Assembly: GCF_028713515.1 (NCBI RefSeq)
Contig: NZ_JAQTOD010000004.1
Coordinates: 62,001 to 126,000 of the forward strand
Direction of reading: 5' to 3'
From: Sulfurimonas sp.
GTDB taxonomy: Bacteria > Campylobacterota > Campylobacteria > Campylobacterales > Sulfurimonadaceae
Length of the DNA stretch: 64,000 nucleotides
Shown: in pieces, positions 18,985 to 28,472 of the stretch
How positions within the stretch are numbered: position 1 is the first letter of the stretch
Layout: each line of letters starts with the position of its first letter
The notes under the pieces: generated by a model
Database searches by the model: none
The model's input: the letters and a program-made list of their open reading frames with translations, nothing else
What the model was told of the DNA's origin: nothing
Program-made: the position numbers and the translations under genes

Positions 18985-21087
18985 TTAGTATCCAAGCAGT
19001 AGTAGTGAATGATAAGCGATAAAGGCAAGTGTCCATGCTGTTATAAATGTAAATAGTACCAAATAAACAGTGTATTTTTTTCCGCCTGCTTCTTTTGTAA
19101 ATACTGCTGTAGCAGCAATACAAGGCAAATAAACCATAACAAATACTATAAAAGCTATAGCGGAAGCAAATGGAATTTCTCTTGATATGATGTTCTTTAG
19201 GGCATCATCTTCCTCTTTTATTTCACTTCCTATTGAGTAGAGTACTCCCAAAGTAGAAACAATGACTTCTTTTGCTGCTAATCCGCTTAGTGTAGCTACA
19301 CTCATTCTCCAGTCAAAACCAAGAGGTTTAAAAATAGGCTCAATTGCTTTGCCAGCAAAACCTAAATATGTATTTTCCATAAGTTTTTTTTTCATCTCAT
19401 TTGAAATAATATTTTTATCTGCCTCTAGCGCAGTTTCTATTTTATTTGTATAGGCATCTTCTATTTGAATATTTTTTGGATATGAGCTAATAAACCATAT
19501 AAATATAGAAGCCATAAAAATAAATGTTCCAGCTTTTTTAAGATACATTATAGATTTCGAGTAGATAGTAAACCAAATAAGTTTTACGCTAGGAAGCCTG
19601 TATTTTGGCATCTCCATAACGAATGGTTCATCATCTCCGCGAAATACTGTCAATCTAAGCACTTTAGCGGCAATAAGGCCTAAGAATGCACCGCTCACAT
19701 AAATAGCAAAAAGTACATTTCCGGCAGACTCGGGTGTAAAAAATGCTCCAGCGAAAAGTACATAAACTGGGAGTCTGGCTCCGCAACTCATAAACCCTAT
19801 TATAAACATAGTAAGAAGTCTATCTCTCTCACTTTTTAGAGTTCGTGCAGCCATATAAGCAGGAATAGAGCAACCAAAACCAGTCACAAGTGGAATAAAA
19901 CTTTTGCCATGAAGACCAAATTTATGAAAAAAACCATCGAGTACAAATGCCACTCTTGCCATATAGCCGGTAGTTTCCAAAAGAGCGATACCTAAAAATA
20001 AAATCATGATATTCGGCAGAAATAGTAAAACCGTACCAACTCCGGCTATTATTCCATCAACTATAAGAGATTTTGCAGGTTTGTTTGTTATGAATTCTCC
20101 GGCTGTATCGCCCAAAAATTTAAAAAATGCTTCTATGTAATCCATAGGAACTTGACCAAGCGTAAAGGTAAGTTGAAACAATCCCCACATTAAAAATAGA
20201 AAAATAGGAATTCCTAGATATTTGTTTATCATTATTGAATCAATCTTTTGCGTAACAGAGGTTATATTTTTTTTATTATTTTTGATTACCTCAAGGCAAG
20301 CACCACGAGCAAAAGCATCTCTCTCGTCAGCAAATATTTCATTAGAATCTCTGTTTTTAAACTGAATATGTAGTTTCTCAAGGGTATTGTTTAAAAGTGG
20401 TAGCAACTCAGCGTAAATAGGTTCCTCATGAATCATCTTATAAATTGTTCTATCTTGTTTCAGCAACCCTATTGCCACGCTTCTGTTTGAGTGGTTTGTA
20501 AGTTTAAAATTTCTACTTTTCATAAATGAGACAAGCTCTTCTACTCTATCTTCTATTGCGTCACTGTAATAAAATTTAGGAGCTTTTTTTGGCTCTTTTA
20601 CTGTATGAATAATCATATCAACCATAACATCAAGGTTTGTCTTTTTCAAAGATGAGGTCTTGATACAATCAACTCCCAGCAGTTCGCTAAGCTCTTTTTC
20701 ATCAATAAAGACACCCTCTTTTATGGCTTCATCATCCATATTTAGAGCTACAACCATTCTTTTATCGAGTTCTAAAAGCTCACTTGTTAAAGATAAGTTT
20801 CGCTCCAAATTAGTAGAGTCTAGGACATTTAAAATTATGTCATACTCGCCTTCTATCAAAAACTCTTTTGTAACTTTCTCATCTTTGGCAAAGTCATCCA
20901 AAGAGTATGAACCAGGAAGATCTATAATATCTATTTTATATCCGTCTCTCAAAAGAGTAGCTTCTGCTTTCTCAACCGTAACGCCAGCAAAATTTCCCAC
21001 CTTTAGATTGGCTCCACTTATAGAATTTAGCAGATGACTCTTGCCAACATTTGGTTGCCCAACAAGGGCGACAACTATTTTTTTCAC
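18985..21087 (-). CDS. feoB: Ferrous iron transport protein B
   Basis: The 700-residue inner-membrane Fe(II) transporter has an N-terminal G domain: G1 GQPNVGKS, G3 DLPGSYSL, and G4 NMDD. A helical GDI region follows, then the membrane domain with two gate repeats; GFGCSIPAY and SCGARLPVY carry the conserved Cys residues. It overlaps feoA by 4 bases. A porin-like gene lies upstream of feoA in the same operon. Regulation by iron is supported by a Fur-box-like site before the porin gene. Confidence 0.96.
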   Translation of the reverse strand: MKKIVVALVGQPNVGKSHLLNSISGANLKVGNFAGVTVEKAEATLLRDGYKIDIIDLPGSYSLDDFAKDEKVTKEFLIEGEYDIILNVLDSTNLERNLSLTSELLELDKRMVVALNMDDEAIKEGVFIDEKELSELLGVDCIKTSSLKKTNLDVMVDMIIHTVKEPKKAPKFYYSDAIEDRVEELVSFMKSRNFKLTNHSNRSVAIGLLKQDRTIYKMIHEEPIYAELLPLLNNTLEKLHIQFKNRDSNEIFADERDAFARGACLEVIKNNKKNITSVTQKIDSIMINKYLGIPIFLFLMWGLFQLTFTLGQVPMDYIEAFFKFLGDTAGEFITNKPAKSLIVDGIIAGVGTVLLFLPNIMILFLGIALLETTGYMARVAFVLDGFFHKFGLHGKSFIPLVTGFGCSIPAYMAARTLKSERDRLLTMFIIGFMSCGARLPVYVLFAGAFFTPESAGNVLFAIYVSGAFLGLIAAKVLRLTVFRGDDEPFVMEMPKYRLPSVKLIWFTIYSKSIMYLKKAGTFIFMASIFIWFISSYPKNIQIEDAYTNKIETALEADKNIISNEMKKKLMENTYLGFAGKAIEPIFKPLGFDWRMSVATLSGLAAKEVIVSTLGVLYSIGSEIKEEDDALKNIISREIPFASAIAFIVFVMVYLPCIAATAVFTKEAGGKKYTVYLVLFTFITAWTLAFIAYHSLLLLGY

Positions 21088-21311
21088 TTTATCTCCTCAA
21101 CTTCTATCTGCTTGGCTTCTGAAGCTCTAAGAGCTACTTCTGCAGAACCGATTGATATTTTTATATTTTGTTTTCCAAGACTCTCTTCTAAAACTATTGC
21201 CTTTATATGTTTAGTTATCCCTAGAGCTCTTAGTCTTTTTTTAAGAATAGCATCTGCGTTTATCTCTTTAATTAGAACCTTCTTATCTGTTTGTACCTCT
21301 GATAGTAGCAT
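21084..21311 (-). CDS. feoA: Ferrous iron transport protein A
   Basis: The 75-residue SH3-like FeoA protein contains LRALGITKHIKAIVLEESLG and IKISIGSAEVALRASEAKQIEV, both typical. It is cytoplasmic and binds FeoB to support its transport activity. It starts 16 bases after the porin-like gene and overlaps feoB by 4 bases. Confidence 0.88.
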   Translation of the reverse strand: MLLSEVQTDKKVLIKEINADAILKKRLRALGITKHIKAIVLEESLGKQNIKISIGSAEVALRASEAKQIEVEEIK

Positions 21312-21327
21312 CTCTGTCTCCTATTGC

Positions 21328-22623
21328 TTAAAAATTATATTTGATGAAAATTCTTGCTCTGTTGTTTGTATTGCTTTGCTCGTCTTCTATTTTTGAGAGC
21401 ATCATTTCTATGTTTGCCTGTTTATTTAAGATATAGCTTGCACGAAAATCTGTCTCTTTTTTTGTTGTATCATCTACTCCTCGATAAAAATTAGCATGTG
21501 CTATGGCAATATTTGTTCCTTTAAAACCTACTTTTTCTAAATCAAACTCAACCCCAATTTTATAGGCGCTAACATCTCCTGCGCAGTTTGCAGTTTCTAC
21601 ATCCATAGATGTAAAGAGCGAATCTTTAGCCCCGCCAAAAAAATCTGCAGTTCCTCCATCATTTAAGCTTTCCTTATTTTTACCAGATTTGTTGTAAGCT
21701 AAGAACCACTTTAGTCCTATAGTTTCTGATTCAAGTTCTATAGCTGCACCATATATATCGCAGTCAACCTTTGCAGCATAGTCTATTTTGCTGTAGTTAT
21801 CTAATTTACCAATTGATTTTTCACTCATATATTGAGCCATTAAATTTATAGACATAGCATCTGATTTGTATGCTTTTATTGAGCCTTTCGTATAGTATGT
21901 ATCAAGCATTTTAGTTTGTCTATAAAACCATCCATCCAATGTGAAATTTTCACTTTCATAAGCTGCACCAATTATGAATAGTCTAGAGTTAATGGCTGAT
22001 GGATTGTCAGCAAAAAAATTCCCAAATGTTTCCGTGTTGTTAATAACCTCTCCGAGTTTGACAAATTTTGAGTGATCTGAGCTATTTTCCCATCCAGCCA
22101 TCCGTGATACAATCCCTGTTGTTAGCTTTAATTCTTTAGATGGTAGGTAATTTACTAGAGCAGCAGTAAAGAGATTTGGTATCATTCTTATGTCATCAGA
22201 GTTTATAAGCGGTAGATCAAGCTCCATTTGACCTAGTTTAATCTCCATATCATTGCTTGCATATTTTACAAACATTTCACCGAGCATTGAGTAGCCATCA
22301 CCATTTGGATTGTAATAATCATGGTCTTTTGAGCTTCTGTTTAAAATTGGATATACCATATAAAATGAAGTTTTTAGGTTTATTGCATACAGTGGGGTCG
22401 TTTCAAATGAAATTTTGCCACCAACTAGCAAATCTTCTGTGCCATTTCCTGCTTCATTGTGAGAGTTTGTTTGATAAAGTACTCTGGCTTGTCCTTTCAT
22501 TTCTCCTAATTTAAGTATTTCACTAAATTTTTTTGCTTCTGATGTGGGTTTTTCTAATATATCTTCTCCGGTCGCAAAAAGTGAAGTAACTGCAACAAAT
22601 AATAATATGGCTAATTTTTTCAT
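21328..22623 (-). CDS. Outer-membrane porin co-transcribed with feoAB
   Basis: The mature barrel comes from a 431-residue precursor starting MKKLAILLFVAVTSLFATG, a clear signal peptide. The protein ends RARIFIKYNF with a terminal Phe, and short beta-strand-like segments repeat throughout, as in OprD/major-outer-membrane porins of this phylum. ATG 22623 follows AGGAAACAAC; the frame reaches 22662 but lacks a ribosome site there. The feoA start is 16 bases away, and the promoter is overlapped by iron-box-like sequence. A role in letting iron across the outer membrane is inferred from this linkage only. Confidence 0.75.
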   Translation of the reverse strand: MKKLAILLFVAVTSLFATGEDILEKPTSEAKKFSEILKLGEMKGQARVLYQTNSHNEAGNGTEDLLVGGKISFETTPLYAINLKTSFYMVYPILNRSSKDHDYYNPNGDGYSMLGEMFVKYASNDMEIKLGQMELDLPLINSDDIRMIPNLFTAALVNYLPSKELKLTTGIVSRMAGWENSSDHSKFVKLGEVINNTETFGNFFADNPSAINSRLFIIGAAYESENFTLDGWFYRQTKMLDTYYTKGSIKAYKSDAMSINLMAQYMSEKSIGKLDNYSKIDYAAKVDCDIYGAAIELESETIGLKWFLAYNKSGKNKESLNDGGTADFFGGAKDSLFTSMDVETANCAGDVSAYKIGVEFDLEKVGFKGTNIAIAHANFYRGVDDTTKKETDFRASYILNKQANIEMMLSKIEDEQSNTNNRARIFIKYNF

Positions 22624-22662
22624 GTTGTTTCCTATATATCTAATTTTGAAAATCACTATCAA

Positions 22663-22712
22663 ATAATATAGAAATATTATCTATTTGTCAATGGTTTTGA
22701 TAATTATTTTCA
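22663..22712 (-). promoter_or_regulatory. Promoter with Fur-box-like site for porin-feoA-feoB
   Basis: On the minus strand TTGACA (22686-22691), 17 bases, then TATTAT (22663-22668). Six bases upstream of the -35, 22698-22712 reads TGATAATTATTTTCA on the + strand, 14 of 15 matches to the 7-1-7 Fur core TGATAATnATTATCA. A further 7-bp inverted repeat (ATAATAT/ATATTAT, 22663-22680) overlaps the -10. Iron-dependent repression by Fur is the likely meaning. Confidence 0.65.
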
Positions 22713-22781
22713 ATATTAAGTTTTAGTGATAATTTATTCGCCTAGGCAAGGAAAGAAGAAGGGCGATATAAAGAGTATTTT

Positions 22782-23360
22782 CTAGGATATTTGGCTTGCA
22801 TCAGCGAGCGCGATGCAGAAGAGAACTGTATTGTTATTTTTCTCGGCAATTTCAATGGCTTGAGTGAAAGTTAAGCCTGTTGTAATGATGTCGTCTACCA
22901 AAATAAGATCTTGATTTTTAAGATTTTTTAGTTCAAAATTTCTGGGATTTAGAAGTCTAAACTCTCTGCTTTTGCCCGAGTATGAGACGCTGTTTTTAGC
23001 TCTAAGTCTGTTAAATTGTGGCTTTATAAATTTAGAGCAAAGCGCTTTGTTTAAAATAGCTGTGTGAGAATAACCACTTTTTATGCCATCATCTATTGCT
23101 ATGGATACAACTTTGTTCTCAAACTTGAACTCAGATGCAAATTTTTTTAGAGAGTTTTTGGCGAGAATGGAGTAGATGTAGTAGCCGATATCTGTATGTT
23201 TTGTATGAAGCAGCTCTTTTAATTCGCTATATTTGTAAAAAGAGATAACTTCTATTTTGTTGAGAATTTTTCGTTTGTAGATTGATGGAGCAAGAAAGGA
23301 TATTTGGCAATTTTTACAGATGTGTTCAAACGATAAGTTCTCACACAGCATACATTTCAC
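22782..23360 (-). CDS. ComF-family phosphoribosyltransferase-like protein
   Basis: The 192-residue protein has an N-terminal zinc-type Cys cluster (CMLCENLSFEHICKNC) and a C-terminal PRPP-binding loop (DLILVDDIITTGLTFTQA). This is the layout of ComF, which takes part in DNA uptake in competent bacteria and may act at the single-strand DNA stage. In H. pylori the homologue is needed for transformation. It lies 14 bases after lepA in the same direction and is probably read through from it. Confidence 0.8.
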   Translation of the reverse strand: MKCMLCENLSFEHICKNCQISFLAPSIYKRKILNKIEVISFYKYSELKELLHTKHTDIGYYIYSILAKNSLKKFASEFKFENKVVSIAIDDGIKSGYSHTAILNKALCSKFIKPQFNRLRAKNSVSYSGKSREFRLLNPRNFELKNLKNQDLILVDDIITTGLTFTQAIEIAEKNNNTVLFCIALADASQIS

Positions 23361-23374
23361 AAAAAATCTCTTCT

Positions 23375-25165
23375 CTAATCCATCTTTAAAATAGACATAA
23401 ATGCCTCTTGAGGGAGATTTACTTTGCCTATAGACTTCATTCTTTTTTTACCAGCTTTTTGCTTGTCTAAGAGTTTTCTTTTACGAGTAATATCCCCACC
23501 ATAGCACTTAGCAGTAACATTTTTGCCCATACTTTTTACAGTTTCTCTTGCAATAACTTTGTTACCCAAAGATGCTTGAATGGCTACCTCAAAAAGTTGT
23601 CTTGGAACCAGCTCTTTCATATTTTTAACCAAAATCCGTCCGCGATAATCAGCTGAAGTTCTAGGAACTATAACGCTTAGTGCATCAACGACTTCGCCAG
23701 CAACTCTAACATCAAGTTTAACCAAATCACCCTCTACAAATCCAATTGGCTCGTAGTCAAAACTAGCATATCCTTTAGAGATTGACTTTAACTTATCATA
23801 AAAATCAACCACGATTTCATTCATTGGCAGAGAATACTCAAGCATAACTCTCTGCTCATTTAGGTAGGTCATCTTATCTTGCGCGCCTCTTTTGGCTACT
23901 AAAAGATTTATAACATTTCCGAGATATTCAGCTGGAGTTATAATCGTAGCTTTTACATAAGGCTCTTCAATTCTTGCAATATAGTTTACCGCAGGAAGCT
24001 CCGATGGATTTTGAACTTCAACCATCTCACTACTTGTAAGAAATACATGATAAACAACAGATGGAGCAGTAGCGATTAAGTCAAGTGCAAACTCTCTCTC
24101 CAATCTCTCAACAATTACCTCCATGTGAAGCATCCCTAAGAATCCTACACGAAATCCAAACCCAAGCGCGATAGATGTTTCAGGCTCATAGCTAAGAGAG
24201 CTATCATTTAGTTTTAGTTTATCAAGCGCATCACGAAGCTCTTCAAACCTATCTGTGTCAATCGGATAGAGTCCTGCAAACACAAAAGGTTTTGCAGGCT
24301 CATATTTTAAAGCTGGCTCTTTTGTTGGATTTTTAGCATCTGTTATTGTGTCGCCAACATTTACAACCCTAACATCTTTAAGCCCAAGCACAACTATTCC
24401 GATTTCCCCAGTTTTTATAGAGTTAGTTTTTTGTCTTTTGAGTGGATGAGGATACATCAAATCAAGAACAGGATGCTCTTCATTGTTGCTCATAAGTTTT
24501 ACAATTTGACCCTTCTTTATCTCTCCATCAAAAACACGCACAAGTGCTACAGTTCCAAGATAGGAGTCAAACCAACTATCATAGATAATTGCTTTTGTAG
24601 TAGCATTTTCATCTCCAACTGGTGCTGGGATACGGTCAACTATTGCGTCGATAAGTTCACGAATCCCAACACCTGTTTTTGCAGAGACTAAAATCGCATC
24701 AGTTGCGTCTATGCCGATACTTGTTTCTATCTCTTGTGCTACTTTATCAGGGTCAGCCGCTGGAAGGTCTATCTTGTTTATGACGGGAATCAACTCTAAG
24801 TTGTTGTCCATCGCCAAATAGACATTTGCGATAGTTTGTGCCTCAACACCTTGCGCTGCATCCACAATAAGAAGCGCACCATCACTTGAAGCAAGCGATT
24901 TGCTAACTTCATACGAAAAATCAACATGACCAGGAGTATCGATAAGATTTAGGATGTAATGCTCGCCATCTTTTACATAATCAAGCCTAACGCTTTGAGC
25001 TTTTATGGTGATACCACGCTCTTTTTCTATATCCATGGTGTCCATCATCTGTTTTGTGAGTTCTCTATCACTTACGGCGCCACACTCTTGGATAATGCGA
25101 TCCGCTAAAGTGCTTTTACCATGGTCTATGTGCGCAATGATGGAGAAATTTCTAATATTTTTCAA
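23375..25165 (-). CDS. lepA: Elongation factor 4 (LepA)
   Basis: The 596-residue translational GTPase contains [14 protein letters not shown] (G1), [12 protein letters not shown] (G3) and [10 protein letters not shown] (G4). It keeps the LepA-specific C-terminal domain ending [15 protein letters not shown]. It binds the ribosome and affects translocation or initiation under stress. Length is normal. It lies 11 bases after prs and 14 before the comF-like gene, giving a prs-lepA-comF run. Confidence 0.96.
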   Translation of the reverse strand: MKNIRNFSIIAHIDHGKSTLADRIIQECGAVSDRELTKQMMDTMDIEKERGITIKAQSVRLDYVKDGEHYILNLIDTPGHVDFSYEVSKSLASSDGALLIVDAAQGVEAQTIANVYLAMDNNLELIPVINKIDLPAADPDKVAQEIETSIGIDATDAILVSAKTGVGIRELIDAIVDRIPAPVGDENATTKAIIYDSWFDSYLGTVALVRVFDGEIKKGQIVKLMSNNEEHPVLDLMYPHPLKRQKTNSIKTGEIGIVVLGLKDVRVVNVGDTITDAKNPTKEPALKYEPAKPFVFAGLYPIDTDRFEELRDALDKLKLNDSSLSYEPETSIALGFGFRVGFLGMLHMEVIVERLEREFALDLIATAPSVVYHVFLTSSEMVEVQNPSELPAVNYIARIEEPYVKATIITPAEYLGNVINLLVAKRGAQDKMTYLNEQRVMLEYSLPMNEIVVDFYDKLKSISKGYASFDYEPIGFVEGDLVKLDVRVAGEVVDALSVIVPRTSADYRGRILVKNMKELVPRQLFEVAIQASLGNKVIARETVKSMGKNVTAKCYGGDITRKRKLLDKQKAGKKRMKSIGKVNLPQEAFMSILKMD

Positions 25166-25176
25166 TAATTTTCCCT

Positions 25177-26103
25177 TTATGAAAAAAGTGAGTTAACACT
25201 CTCATTGTGGTAAACCCTGCGAATTACCTCGGCAAAAAGAGGAGCAACCGATAAAACTACAATCTTGTCATGTGGCTTTGTAACTAGTGTGTTTGTGATG
25301 ATAAGCTCATCAAGTTCGCCATTTTCTAGGTTTTCAAAAGCTTTACCGCTTAAAACTCCATGAGTAGCACATGCCATAACAGAATTTGCTCCCTTGTTTT
25401 TAAGCGCTGTTGCCGCTTTCACCATGGTTCCAGCAGTATCAACCATATCATCAATCATGATTACATCTTTACCTTCAACATCACCGATAATATTCATAAC
25501 TTCACTCTCATTGGCTTTTTCACGGCGTTTATCAACGATTACCATATCAAGTCCCATTCTTTGTGCGAAGTATCTAGCTCTTGCAACACCACCGATATCA
25601 GGAGATGCAATGATAGGATTTTTAAGATTTTTACTTTTTATGTAAGTTTCGAATGTGATAGAACCATAAAGATTATCAACAGGGATGTTAAAAAATCCTT
25701 GGATTTGTCCAGCATGAAGGTCGATTGTTACAACTCTGTTTATCCCAGCAGCTTCATACATATCGGCCACAAGTCTAGCAGTGATAGGAACTCGAGGAGC
25801 GGCTTTTCGGTCTTGTCGTGCGTATCCAAAATATGGAACAACTGCCGTGATAGTAGAAGCGGATGAGCGACGAAGAGCATCTGTCATGATTAGAAGTTCC
25901 ATCAAATTATCGTTAGATGGAATTCCAGTTGATTGGACAATAAAAACATCGCGACCACGGACACTCTCGGCAATTTGAACAGAGATTTCGCCATCACTAA
26001 ATTTTTTTATATCAGCATTTGCTAATGGTACATCTAATAGTTGACAAATCTCTTTTGCAAACTCTCTACTAGCAGAACCAGCAAAAATTTTATAACCACG
26101 CAT
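25177..26103 (-). CDS. prs: Ribose-phosphate pyrophosphokinase
   Basis: The 308-residue PRPP synthetase shows [19 protein letters not shown], the ATP loop, [32 protein letters not shown] and the PRPP loop [14 protein letters not shown]. It makes PRPP from ribose 5-phosphate and ATP for purines, pyrimidines, His, Trp and NAD. It is the last chromosomal gene before the left end of the integrated element; its own promoter must lie in the 250 bases between. Confidence 0.97.
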   Translation of the reverse strand: MRGYKIFAGSASREFAKEICQLLDVPLANADIKKFSDGEISVQIAESVRGRDVFIVQSTGIPSNDNLMELLIMTDALRRSSASTITAVVPYFGYARQDRKAAPRVPITARLVADMYEAAGINRVVTIDLHAGQIQGFFNIPVDNLYGSITFETYIKSKNLKNPIIASPDIGGVARARYFAQRMGLDMVIVDKRREKANESEVMNIIGDVEGKDVIMIDDMVDTAGTMVKAATALKNKGANSVMACATHGVLSGKAFENLENGELDELIITNTLVTKPHDKIVVLSVAPLFAEVIRRVYHNESVNSLFS

Positions 26104-26359
26104 GGGATTCCTTCTTGGAAAAAATTAATTTGCAATTATATATAAAGAGTGCTGAGGGGTTGTTAAAACTAACTTTAGCTTAGCGCATTGCCAACATAAA
26201 TGTCTATAAGTAAATACATAATCACAATAAGTATATGCAAATAGAGTTAGAAAGATTGATAAGTCAATTAGATTGTTTTAAAAAAGTGTGTATTAAAAAA
26301 AGTAATACTAGAAAAATATTTTAGCTACCATAGAAATTTAAGACTCTGAAATGGCGTGT

Positions 26360-26397
26360 TTTAGGGGTTATAAATGTGGTGGCTCCGAATACTGGAG
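26360..26397. repeat. attL, left 38-bp attachment repeat
   Basis: These 38 bases are identical to 33389-33426. The last 17 (26381-26397) duplicate the 3' end of tRNA-Asn including the encoded CCA. Flanking bases differ at both ends. Confidence 0.85.
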
Positions 26398-26512
26398 CTA
26401 ACTTTATAAACTAAACGATACCATCAAATACCGTATTTACGGAGTTTTCAAAATATATAATTTTTTTAAAAATGGATTTGGTGCTAATAAAATGCACCGA
26501 GATGGCACCGAG
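26394..26512. repeat. 119-bp repeat, left copy
   Basis: It is about 92% identical, without gaps, to 28552-28670; most differences are transitions. It contains a 6-1-6 perfect palindrome (26426-26438) and two GCACCGAG boxes 11 bases apart (26494-26512). It starts with the last 4 bases of the attachment core. Confidence 0.8.
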
Positions 26513-26515
26513 AAT

Positions 26516-26725
26516 CTAAACTGCTAATTTTTTAGAAATCTCAATGTCTTGTTTTAGTAATGAGTTTATAATGCCATTTAGAGAGAAATCTTTATCTACA
26601 TTTTTCAACTTTTGCATAAAAAAAGTTTTAACATCATCATCTAAATATATTGGTATATCCAGTTCATTTAAAGGTCTATAAAACTTGCCTTGTTCTGCAT
26701 TTGTAAAATCATACTCTTTCTTCAT
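26516..26725 (-). CDS. brnA: BrnA-family antitoxin
   Basis: The 69-residue protein ends in a ribbon-helix-helix-like segment (IPIYLDDDVKTFFMQKL through FSLNGIINSLLKQDIE), as in BrnA antitoxins. The start is ATG 26725, since AAGG lies 8 bases upstream; the GTG at 26734 has its ribosome site too close. It overlaps the end of brnT by 4 bases, the usual toxin-first order of brnTA. BrnA would bind and block BrnT and repress the operon. Confidence 0.8.
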   Translation of the reverse strand: MKKEYDFTNAEQGKFYRPLNELDIPIYLDDDVKTFFMQKLKNVDKDFSLNGIINSLLKQDIEISKKLAV

Positions 26726-27015
26726 AATGGACACCTTTCGTTATAAATTTTTTGCTCTTTTTTTGTAGCATTTCTAGCAGATATAATTCTTACTATTTCA
26801 ATACCGTCTTTATCTCTAAATGTATGAACTACTACCAAAATAACTTCATTTAAAGATTTACCTAGCAATACCCATCTATCTTCATCTTCTGAATGCTCTT
26901 CATCATAAAGACTTAGAGAATATATATCACCAAATACATAAGCAGCTTGTTCAAAAGACACTTTATGTTTTTTTATATTTGACTTCTCTTTTTTAGTATC
27001 CCATTCAAATTTCAT
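26722..27015 (-). CDS. brnT: BrnT-family ribonuclease toxin
   Basis: The 97-residue toxin starts MKFEWDTKKEKSNIKKHKVSFEQA, the conserved BrnT start (F-x-W-D-x-x-K-x-x-x-N-x-x-K-H). It continues with the strand pair RWVLLGKSLNEVILVVVHTFR and RIISARNATKKEQKIY. In Brucella, BrnT is a RelE-fold RNase that cuts RNA and stops growth. Full length and all hallmarks are kept, so it is probably active. As cargo of the element it could keep the element in the cell. Confidence 0.87.
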   Translation of the reverse strand: MKFEWDTKKEKSNIKKHKVSFEQAAYVFGDIYSLSLYDEEHSEDEDRWVLLGKSLNEVILVVVHTFRDKDGIEIVRIISARNATKKEQKIYNERCPL

Positions 27016-27020
27016 GATGT

Positions 27021-27037
27021 TATTTTAGCGTAAAATA
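27021..27037. promoter_or_regulatory. Candidate BrnA operator
   Basis: TATTTTAGCGTAAAATA is a perfect 7-3-7 palindrome five bases before the brnT start codon. BrnA autorepresses brnTA in known systems, and this is the only tight palindrome in the brnT leader. Confidence 0.45.
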
Positions 27038-27224
27038 GTATCAATTTGTGCTTGTAATTAATAAGTCAAAATAAAGCTTATACTATTTGAGTTTTATTTA
27101 TGTCCTTGCATTAATTTGCTACCACTTGTATGGTATGACAGTAAATTAATACATTGCATATCCTTAAATAATAACTATAAGTGCTATAATTTACGAATTA
27201 TATTAAAAATAAATAGGAATAATT

Positions 27225-28472
27225 ATGCAAAAAATCAATCCTTTTACACCGAATAATCCAGTCAGTGCAGGGATGTTTGCAGGTCGTCTTTCTGAAATCA
27301 TAGCATTAGAAAAAGGATTGTTTCAAACAAAAAATGGCTTCCCTAACAATTATCTGATTACTGGAGAACGCGGCATAGGAAAATCATCATTAATGATTTA
27401 TCTAAAGTATATTTCATGTGGCGATATTGAAAGTTTAGAACATGGAAAATTTAATTTTATTACAGTGAATACTGTTTTATCGGAAAAATCTGATTTAGGA
27501 ATATTCATTAGGTTAATAGAAAAAAAAATAATGAGAGAAATCGGTAAGCTTGAAAAAGTTAGAAAGTTTCTAGCTGATACTTGGTCATTTGTTCAAAGAA
27601 TAAAGATAATGGATTCTGGTATCAGTGAATCTCAGAGAGAACAAGAAATAGATATATTAATAGACGACTTTGCATATTCTCTTGCAGAAACTTGCAACAG
27701 AATAACTAAACCTGAAAAAGATGAAGAAAAGAGAGATGGAATTATATTTATCATTGATGAAGCAGATAATGCCTCTGAATCGCTTCGCATTGGATATTTT
27801 TTTAAAACAGTTACTGAATTATTGCAACAAAATGGTTGCAACAACATTATGTTCATAGTTGTAGGTCTTCCAGAAGTAGTTGAAAAATTATCAAGTTCAC
27901 ATGAATCATCCGTTAGAATATTTACCTCATTAAAAATTAATGAATTAAATATGATAGATAGAGAATATGTTATCAACAAAGGTATTGAAGAAGGCAATAA
28001 AATCAATGATGAAAAAACTTCAATAACGAAAGAGGCTATAAGTCATATATCAAAACTTTCAGAAGGATATCCACACTTTATACAACAATTTGCGTTCTCT
28101 GCCTTTGACTATAATAGTGATGGTGAAATTAATGACGAAGATGTATTAGAAGCTGCTATTAGAGAAGGCGGAGCAATAGATGCAATAGGAAATAAATACT
28201 ATGCCAATTCTTTCCATGATAAAATAAAATCAGATGAATATCGTCAAGTTTTAAGTATTATGGCAGAAGAAATGAATTCTTGGATTAAAAAAGCTGAAAT
28301 AAGAAAAAAATTTATTGGGGATGATTCAACTTTATCTAATGCTCTTCAAGCATTGACTAGTCGTAAAATAATATTAAGAAATTCATCAAGGATGGGTGAA
28401 TATAGGTTACAGCAAAGAGGATTCGCATTGTGGATTAAACTTTTTGGGAATAGAGCTAAAACTATAATTTAA
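27225..28472 (+). CDS. Stand-alone AAA ATPase with C-terminal winged-helix-like region
   Basis: The 415-residue protein resembles the Orc1/Cdc6-like AAA ATPases found in many mobile elements. It has PFTPNNPVSAGMFAGR at the start, Walker A GERGIGKSS (47-55), Walker B IIFIIDEAD (173-181) and sensor-1-like MFIVVGLPE. The C-terminal 100 residues look like a winged helix (SWIKKAEIRKKFIGDDSTLSNALQALTSRKIIL). A TATAAT box at 27185-27190 can drive it. It stands alone, with no nuclease or other partner beside it. It may act in defence, element regulation or replication; the sequence does not decide. Confidence 0.75.
   Translation: MQKINPFTPNNPVSAGMFAGRLSEIIALEKGLFQTKNGFPNNYLITGERGIGKSSLMIYLKYISCGDIESLEHGKFNFITVNTVLSEKSDLGIFIRLIEKKIMREIGKLEKVRKFLADTWSFVQRIKIMDSGISESQREQEIDILIDDFAYSLAETCNRITKPEKDEEKRDGIIFIIDEADNASESLRIGYFFKTVTELLQQNGCNNIMFIVVGLPEVVEKLSSSHESSVRIFTSLKINELNMIDREYVINKGIEEGNKINDEKTSITKEAISHISKLSEGYPHFIQQFAFSAFDYNSDGEINDEDVLEAAIREGGAIDAIGNKYYANSFHDKIKSDEYRQVLSIMAEEMNSWIKKAEIRKKFIGDDSTLSNALQALTSRKIILRNSSRMGEYRLQQRGFALWIKLFGNRAKTII

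Larger units (their letters stand above)
26104..26515. other. 412-bp region holding the left end of the integrated element
   Basis: From 26104 to 26359 this is A+T-rich flanking DNA with the prs promoter region and no supported gene. At 26360 the 38-bp attachment repeat starts, followed at once by the left copy of the 119-bp repeat, which ends just before the stop of brnA. Confidence 0.7.
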
